Source: Rhizoclosmatium globosum (Eukaryota > Chytridiomycota > Chytridiomycetes > Chytridiales > Chytriomycetaceae). Taken from it: 64,000 nt of DNA. Positions 58,016 through 64,000 of this stretch are shown piece by piece (position 1 is the stretch's first letter; every line of letters begins with the position of its first letter). Position numbers and translations under genes: made by a program. The notes beneath the pieces were generated by a model, which was not told the DNA's origin, made no database searches, and saw only the letters and a list, made by a program, of their open reading frames with translations. Location: the NCBI GenBank assembly GCA_002104985.1, contig MCGO01000010.1, positions 620,001-684,000 of the forward strand. The letters run 5' to 3'.

Positions 58016-59155
58016 CATGACCACTCTCTCCTTGAAGGACAAGCTGCCTCTCCTCAAACAGGGAATACTACTCACAGATAATACCCTCTCCTTTGAACCA
58101 CTGGAATCAATCCTTACCGTCAACCAACACCAATCAAACTGAAATCTAAAACATTCATCCACAAACACTCTCCAGCTCGTGACACTCAGACTACTTCACT
58201 GCCTAATAAATCCACCCATTTTGAAGGACCGCGGGTTACTCCTCCTCTGCCTCATAATTCTTTGGAGTCAATGGATTTTGGGTTTGGTCCTTTCTACGTC
58301 CTCCATATCATCCATCAAAGATTCCTGCAACACAACTAATTCCTGAAGCTGGTTAGTACAAAGCATGACTCGGAACCTGGAGTAATAGGGTTGAGAACTG
58401 ATTGGCTGTCGCTGAACAGAATCTTGATAATTCTATCGAAAGTATCTAACAATCATACACAATAACCAGACCAATCAATTCATCCCCAAAACAAGGATCC
58501 AGTGCATGATCCTAAACCTAAATGCTTGGAATACAGCCATGAACCTGTATCAGGAACACGATGGCTTCTCACAAACTTACCATACAGTCCTCCAGAACGA
58601 CTTCCAGACATTTACCAATACCCGGCAGTATTTTCTGCTTACACTCCTGGTCGCAAAATGTGGGCCACAGGAACATCGTGTGAACCCCTTCCACCAACAA
58701 CAACAGCAACAACAACTTCAGGGAAGCCATCAACAGCCACCACGCATACCCGTGCAACTCCAACGTCTCCGTCGAAACGGGGCCTCCCCAAACTCCGTAC
58801 CGAAAGCCTCCAAACTGAAATCTACCCACGTCTACAGACTTTATTGACAGATGCAAAACCACGTCGCCCAGACACAACCACTATTCCATCTCTGATTGCA
58901 AAGTACAAACCAGCAACTGCATACACCCTCCTCAAAAAACCGCAAGACCCACTTACATGGACAAGAGCAACACCTCCATCACCTACTACTACTATTACTA
59001 CTACTACTCGCACAGGAACAACAGCAAACACCGGAGTACCAAACACCCCACCCCAACAAAAAGACTTCCCCCACGACCACCCATTCACTTCCCCGAAACA
59101 AGTACATCAACTTATCACCACCGAATTACAAAAAGCACCGAAACCCCCAGCGTGA
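58016..59155 (+). CDS. Protein of unknown function, Pro/Thr-rich
   Basis: Not recognised. MTTLSLKDKLPLLKQGILLTDNTLSFEPLESILTV opens the first exon. Adding one A near 58138 and one T near 58291 continues it (SKLKSKTFIHKHSPARDTQTTS; FLRPPYHPSKIPATQLIPEAG), and an intron 58350-58470 (GTTAGT..ACCAG) joins it in phase to DQSIHPQNKDPVHDPKPKCLEYSHEP. The 3' exon is a clean frame to 59155: SGTRWLLTNLPYSPPERLPDIYQYPAVFSAYTPGRKMW, then low-complexity Thr/Pro, then LIAKYKPATAYTLLKKPQDPLTW and SPKQVHQLITTELQKAP. No transmembrane segment, no known domain. Divergent from LSM12. Confidence 0.5.
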
Positions 59156-59540
59156 ATATTAAAGTCGTTGCAGGAAAGACATGCTACACGTTTCCTGTAT
59201 TGAGTCCGAGCTGTGGACGCCTGTGTTGAGAGCCGATGGGAGTGGGCGTGTTGAAGTTGGGGTTGTTGGGAGGAATGGTGTGGATGGGTGGGGGTGGGAG
59301 GTGAAGTGTGCTTTGGGGAGGGCAGAGTATTTGTATGGGTTGTGAGATTGTGGTGTGGTACCATATGCGTTTTGTGTGTGTGTGTGTTTTGAGTGGCAAC
59401 TAGGGTACTTGTGAGGATGGGATGTGGACCGTGCAATAAAACATGAGGAGTAGGGGCACAATATGGTGACTACTGTAAGGTTGAATGCAGAGCTTGTTTC
59501 AAAAGAGGTTTGAAAGAATTTATCCGGCTTTTTTTGAGGG
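59156..59540. other. Intergenic region, no gene seen
   Basis: 385 bp, G/T-rich on the plus strand with a short GTGTGTGTGT run near 59380. Nothing coding or structured is recognised. Confidence 0.5.
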
Positions 59541-60487
59541 ATGGACGAGAGCGACACCACGCCATTCGTAGCCAGTTTTTGCGTGCTCCTCGGCTTGACC
59601 GTCATCGGCTTCGCAGTAGTTTGGCACCACATTGTAGCCGTTGAGACGCAGCAGCGGGGGCTTCCCGTGACTGTTGCTGTGTTTACGCCGATCAACAAGA
59701 TCCTCGTGCTTGGCTTCACCGGGCTGCTCGGGCTCTACTCGTCCCAGATTGCGCACAATTTGTTTTCAGTGTCGACTTGTTTTGGAAAGGCGGCGTCGAT
59801 TGTGCTGCAGTTCTCGATTGGGCTGTGCGAGTGGGCCTGTCTGCAGTACACGTGGAACAGGACAAAGCCGATTCTGTTGCTGGTTTCGCCGGAACGAGTT
59901 GGTCCGATGAAGTGGGCGGTGCGGCTGTCGCCCGGGCTGTTCTTTTCGCAGGTTGTCACGGCGTTGATGCTTGCCATTGCTACGACGGTGGATAAGCCGA
60001 ATCCACAGCCCTTTGACTCGCTTAATAATCTGTTTATTGGTATTGCCGGGATCACTGCCACCCTCTTGGACACTGTCTTCCTAGTCACTTTCATCAGATT
60101 TCTCAGGACAAAACATACGGCCTTGCCCTCAGATCAACTCAAGCTCTTTCAAACGGTTGCACGGTATGGGTGTTGGACAGCTGCTGCTTTGTATGTTTGT
60201 TCAATAAGTTACGTTTGGGCTTTCTCGTTCCCGGCACAGTGGCTCCTCGAATCATGTTTCTCATTAGTCCTGCGTTCATTGGCGTATCATTCTGGATTCT
60301 ATTTGAAATGAAGAGAGCGATTTGGAAGATTGCGACAGATGTTGGGGTGGCGTCAGACTATGAGGGAACAACAAATGTGGCTGTTGGGGAATTAGAAAGT
60401 GGGGTTATTGTGCCTGATAAATGTAATACCAGTATAAGTGATGTCGAAGGAGGGTCTGTGATTCGGGGAAGTATATCCGACGATTGA
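59541..60487 (+). CDS. Seven-helix membrane protein, cluster 2 copy 1
   Basis: Single exon with one frame break. Helices: FVASFCVLLGLTVIGFAVVWH, INKILVLGFTGLLGLYSSQI, SIVLQFSIGLCEWACLQYTW, FFSQVVTALMLAIATTV, FIGIAGITATLLDTVFLVTFIRFL, YGCWTAAALYVCSISYVWAF, then FLISPAFIGVSFWILFEMKRAIWKI after adding one T near 60215 (TTT to TTTT gives WAFLVPGTVAPRIMF). The loop motif ETQQRGLPVTVAVFTPINK recurs in copy 2 (ETRNRGLPITRAVLTPVNN). The tail is acidic and Ser-rich. General layout resembles the cluster 1 proteins. Ligand unknown; GPCR-like role is inferred. Confidence 0.75.
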
Positions 60488-60838
60488 AATGGCCAATAAG
60501 CCATTGTGCGATAGATGACTACGGATCTAATACCTCATTCGATTTTTGTAAAATAAACTAATGCATACGTTGTACTTTGCTTGAATGCTTTTGAGTCACG
60601 AATCTTGTTCCTTATCGGCGGAGATTATCCCACCAGGACATGATTGACAGCATCACCTTGAACGCAGCGAATACAGATGCTGCCTAAGAAATTCAGAAAA
60701 GCAGACTTCTGGCACAGATCTGGCACGCACGAGGGTGCAGTCCGCATTGGGATCGGGAGATTTGGTTCGAAATCAGTCAACAAAAAAGAAACCAATTTCG
60801 CACTTGTCCTTTCCTGTACCAAAAACGTGTCTAACCAA

Positions 60839-61857
60839 ATGGCCACGGACGACTACGTAGGAAACAACCTTGGACTGTATGGCGGCTTCCTTCTGATTGC
60901 TGTCAGTGCGTTCGGGCTGTGCTGGTTCCTGTACCAGGTCCTTGTTATTGAAACAAGAAACCGGGGACTTCCAATCACCCGGGCTGTTCTCACTCCAGTC
61001 AACAATCTATTGCTTGGAGGTTTTGTTGCGCTTATCTTTCAGTACATCTTCTATGTGCTTCGTGTGCAGTATGGTGTGTTCACTGTCATGGGCAAGATTG
61101 CTTTCGTAGGCCTTCAAACCTGTGTTGCCTTGAATGAGTTACTGGCAGTCTAGTACGTCATCATCATCTTCCCACCCTTGTTTACTTCTCCTGTTACTAA
61201 AACACTAACCTGATTCGATCCAGCTTCACATGGTATCGTACTGAACCCATCTTGGATATTGTCCAGTCCTCATCCACATCGCAAGTAAAGAAAGCCCTGA
61301 ACTTTGCGCCAGTCATCTACTTTACTCAAGTAATCACTTCCATCCTCTTTGTCTCAATGAACACATCCGCAGACAACCCCGCCGCCCCAATCTACACAAT
61401 CATGAACAACATCCTGATCGGAATTGCAGGAGTCTCAACAACCCTCTTCGACTCCATCTTCCTCTACATCTTCATCAAATACCTCCGCAGAAACGTAAGC
61501 GATTTTGCACCCCTCCCACCCCAACAATCCAAAGTCTTCAAAACCGTCGCACGGTACGGAGTTTGGTCCTCCATCTTCTGTTACTGCTGCTCAGCAACGT
61601 TCTTGTTGGGTTACACGGTCCAGGACCCGTACATCTCTGGGTTCCTTTTCGCAGTTAGTTCGTTCTTCATGGCTGTGATTGTGTTCACGCTGTTTGGAAT
61701 GAAACGCGCGATTTGGAGTGTTGGTGGGAGTGCGGCGAATACGCCCAAGGGGACTGCGGAGTTGGAGTCTCGTGGACAGACGACTGAGGAGAGTTTTGTC
61801 TCGACAGTTGGGCGTACGTTTCCTGATACGGAACGGAGCAGTGTTTGGAGTCCGTGA
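60839..61857 (+). CDS. Seven-helix membrane protein, cluster 2 copy 2
   Basis: Two exons, intron 61153-61223 (GTACGT..CCAG), joined in phase to give LLAVYFTWYRTEP. MATDDYVGNNLGLYGGFLLIAVSAFGLCWF starts at 60839; the open frame extends upstream to 60677 but that part is hydrophilic and probably untranslated. Motifs shared with copy 1: ETRNRGLPITRAVLTPVNNLLLGGFVALIF, INF-type VIYFTQVITSILFVSM, ILIGIAGVSTTLFDSIFLYIFIKYLRR, VFKTVARYGVW and FTLFGMKRAIWSV. C-terminal tail Ser/Thr-rich. No frame defects. Confidence 0.78.
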
Positions 61858-61985
61858 TTTGATTTTTTTACATTTGTAGATTTTGATAAATAGGAATGGA
61901 TAAATAACACTGTGCTGACTGATGTGCTGATTTTGTTGACCGAGGAACATCTCTTTGTTTTGGATTTTCAGTCATCACACCACTC

Positions 61986-62963
61986 ATGAACGTGACTGTC
62001 ACAAATGGGACTCTTGGCACGGCTATAGCCTTCAGTTTAATGATTCCATTGAACTGCATAGCCTTGATTATCCTGATCCGTCTTATCATGGAACATGACG
62101 TACGGCGAGCGGGAAAACGATTTCACTCAAAATACTTTGGTCCCCTATGAATCGGTTACTAATCCTTGGCCTAATCTGTCTCATATCGTTCTTTGTATGT
62201 ATGGTGATTCAGCGGTTTATGGACCTTCACTCACTGGAATCTGAAGTCAGTTTCATTCTTGAGAAATTCTTTCTTGCAATGGTTGAGTCGTGCGCCACAT
62301 ATTATTCGTGGATACGAGGGGAAGCTGTTGTGGATATTGTTAGCCCTAGAATCTATTATTGGCTGAAATATGCTGTGATGGTCTTTCAAGTATTCTTTTT
62401 TCTTCAGGTTATACCTCCTATCGCGTTTGCAATGTATTCAAAAGACTCCCCAGCTCCACCTATTGTTACATATGCATCTCAAGGAAGTGTTATTCTTGTT
62501 GGTGTGATTGTTGTGTTCCTGGATATAGTTTCTCCTTCATTTTTCTCAAGTATATTCATCAACAAAGGCAGCTTGCAGAAAGTGACAGGAAACTGTACAC
62601 AATATCAAAATATAGTGTAATCGGAACGGCATCTTCATTTGTGCTATATTAATGTACGCTTCGGGAATCGCTCTCCACTCTAATATCTTGTTTGACCTGA
62701 GCCCCAATTTTGTCAGTTTCACGTTCTGGATCTTGATTCGAATGAAGCAGAAATTATATGGTATCGTTGAAGAAACTAAAAGCAGACATTCTTCGCTTCA
62801 AAGGAGGTTATCGATGCCTGTAAGTGTTACGACTTCGGTTTCGGAACGGAGAGAGTCTGTGAATTCTTGGCCGGATAGGCGGACTTCTGCACAGTATTCT
62901 ACTTTGCATACCATGTCCCCAAATCGGAATCCGAAGACCAACCTAGACATTCGTTGCATATGA
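61986..62963 (+). CDS. Seven-helix membrane protein, cluster 2 copy 3
   Basis: MNVTVTNGTLGTAIAFSLMIPLNCIALIILIRLIMEHDVRRAGKRF then, with CCC to CCCC near 62148, PMNRLLILGLICLISFFVCMVIQRFMD. Later helices: MVESCATYYSWIRGEAVVDIV (shared loop), YWLKYAVMVFQVFFFLQVIPPIAFAMY, GSVILVGVIVVFLDIV. Breaks near 62530 and 62645 interrupt the sixth and seventh helices (SKYSVIGTASSFVLY; FVSFTFWILIRMKQKLYGIVEE). The N-terminal NVT is a possible N-glycosylation site facing outside. Nearly the same as the next gene over its whole length, including the Ser-rich tail. Confidence 0.7.
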
Positions 62964-63147
62964 CGGCGGAGAGGGGGAGAAGGCTGAGCATGGTCAAAGA
63001 GTTCCCCCGTACTTGAGAACATTCGTTCACAATTTAATTATTATAGTTTGGAAAGACAAATATAAATGAATCCTTGAAATATAGAAATTTCTATCATGAG
63101 ATACTTTTGATGATAATCTCTTGTTCAGATTTTCAGTCATCCCCAAC

Positions 63148-64000
63148 ATGAACGTGACTGTAACGAACGGGTCACTTGGTACGGCTATCGTCTATAGTCT
63201 AATGATTCCATTGGATTGTATAGCTTTAGTTATTCTGATCCATCTTATCATGGAATATGAACTACGAAGGGTGGGGAAAAGATTCTCACTCAAAATATTT
63301 TGGTCGCCAATGAACCGGCTATTGATACTAGCTCTATATGTATGATTTTGTTTACGATATGTATGGTGGTTCAGCGGTTCATGGATCCACACGCAGTGGT
63401 GTCCAGAATCTGCGCTGTTTTGGAGAAACTCTTTCTAGCTATGGTTGAGTCGTGCGCCACGTATTATTCGTGGATACGAGGGGAAGCTGTTGTGGATATC
63501 GTGAGCCCTCAAATCTATTATTGGTTGAAATACGCCGTGATGGTCTTTCAAGTATTCTTTTTCTTCAAGTGATTCCAGAAATGGCTTTTGCAATTTATTC
63601 TACGAATGGTCCCACTGGTTCCACTCCATCCGTTCTCATTTATACTGCTCAAGGGAGCGTCATTCTTGTTGGTGCGATTGTTGTGTTTCTTGACACGGTC
63701 TTCACTGTAATTTTTCTCAAGTATATTCACCAGCAACGGCAACTTGCAGAAAGAGACAGAAAATTATACACAATATCAAAGTACAGTGTGATTGGAACGA
63801 TATTTTCCTTCTGTGCCGTGGCAATGTACGCTGTGGGGTTTACTCTCCGTTCCACGTCATCTCTGACCTCAGTTCAAACTTTGTCAGTTTCACCATTTGG
63901 GTACTCATTCGAATGAAGCAAAAGTTGTATCGTATTGTGGAAGAAAAGAGGGATAGACATTCCTCGCTGCAAAGGAGGATGTCCATGCCTGTGAACGTTA
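63148..64000 (+). CDS. Seven-helix membrane protein, cluster 2 copy 4 (3' partial)
   Basis: Close tandem copy of the preceding gene: MNVTVTNGSLGTAIVYSLMIPLDCIALVILIHLIMEYELRRVGKRF, WSPMNRLLIL, CMVVQRFMDPHAVVSRI, MVESCATYYSWIRGEAVVDIVSPQIYYWLKYAVMVFQVFFF, GSVILVGAIVVFLDTVFTVIFLKYIHQQRQLAERDRKLYTISKYSVIGTIFSFCAVAMYAVGF, and FVSFTIWVLIRMKQKLYRIVEEKRDRHSSLQRRMSMP. Breaks near 63330, 63570 and 63860. It runs off the right edge of the window. It fills in the intact sixth helix that copy 3 shows in pieces. Confidence 0.72.

Overview
This is nuclear DNA of a zoosporic (chytrid-like) early-diverging fungus. The evidence is: densely packed genes on both strands with short GT-AG introns (about 45-110 nt), fungal housekeeping genes (TIM23, RPT2, RRP42, PEX10, ERO1, IRE1, a TFIIIC subunit, a PKA catalytic subunit, eL38), a membrane-anchored GH18 chitinase, and genes typical of flagellated fungi rather than Dikarya (a soluble-adenylyl-cyclase-like protein, a C2CD5-like protein, tandem families of 7TM proteins). 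No bacterial operons, phage, CRISPR, tRNA or rRNA genes were seen.

Layout. 1-15.3 kb is housekeeping: TIM23 (cut by the left edge), pantothenate synthetase, proteasome ATPase RPT2, exosome subunit RRP42, a roughly 5 kb cyclase/ATPase gene, ERO1, PEX10 and a CCHC zinc-knuckle protein. 15.9-22.6 kb is accessory: a GT8-type glycosyltransferase followed by a tandem array of BTB-TLDc genes (three long copies and one internally deleted relic). 22.7-31.4 kb (minus strand) holds 3-phosphoglycerate dehydrogenase, the UPR sensor IRE1, a mitochondrial HMG-box protein and a thioredoxin-UBA-UBX fusion. 31.5-41 kb (minus strand) holds a pair of related membrane proteins, a SulP sulfate transporter, an OPT oligopeptide transporter, then a separate thioredoxin and a separate UBA-UBX gene that match the two halves of the fusion. 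41.3-50.5 kb holds the chitinase, two 7TM genes, an FkbM methyltransferase, a TFIIIC subunit and PKA. 50.7-59.2 kb holds C2CD5, LYAR, eL38, LSM12 and an unrecognised protein. 59.5-64 kb is a second 7TM cluster running off the right edge.

Many genes recognisable by homology are split between two reading frames, and the break almost always disappears if one base is added to a short homopolymer (AAA to AAAA, CCC to CCCC, TTT to TTTT). This occurs in unrelated essential genes on both strands, so I read most breaks as homopolymer undercalls in the assembly, not pseudogenes. Coordinates below are outer CDS limits including introns; frame breaks are noted per gene.

Functional themes: the ER oxidative-folding oxidase (ERO1) and the UPR sensor (IRE1) share the window; a cyclase-like protein and the PKA catalytic subunit both belong to the cAMP pathway; sulfate and peptide uptake genes are adjacent. 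The most unusual items are the thioredoxin-UBA-UBX fusion beside its split counterparts with a probable gene-conversion tract, the BTB-TLDc array with its relic, and the two lineage-specific 7TM clusters.
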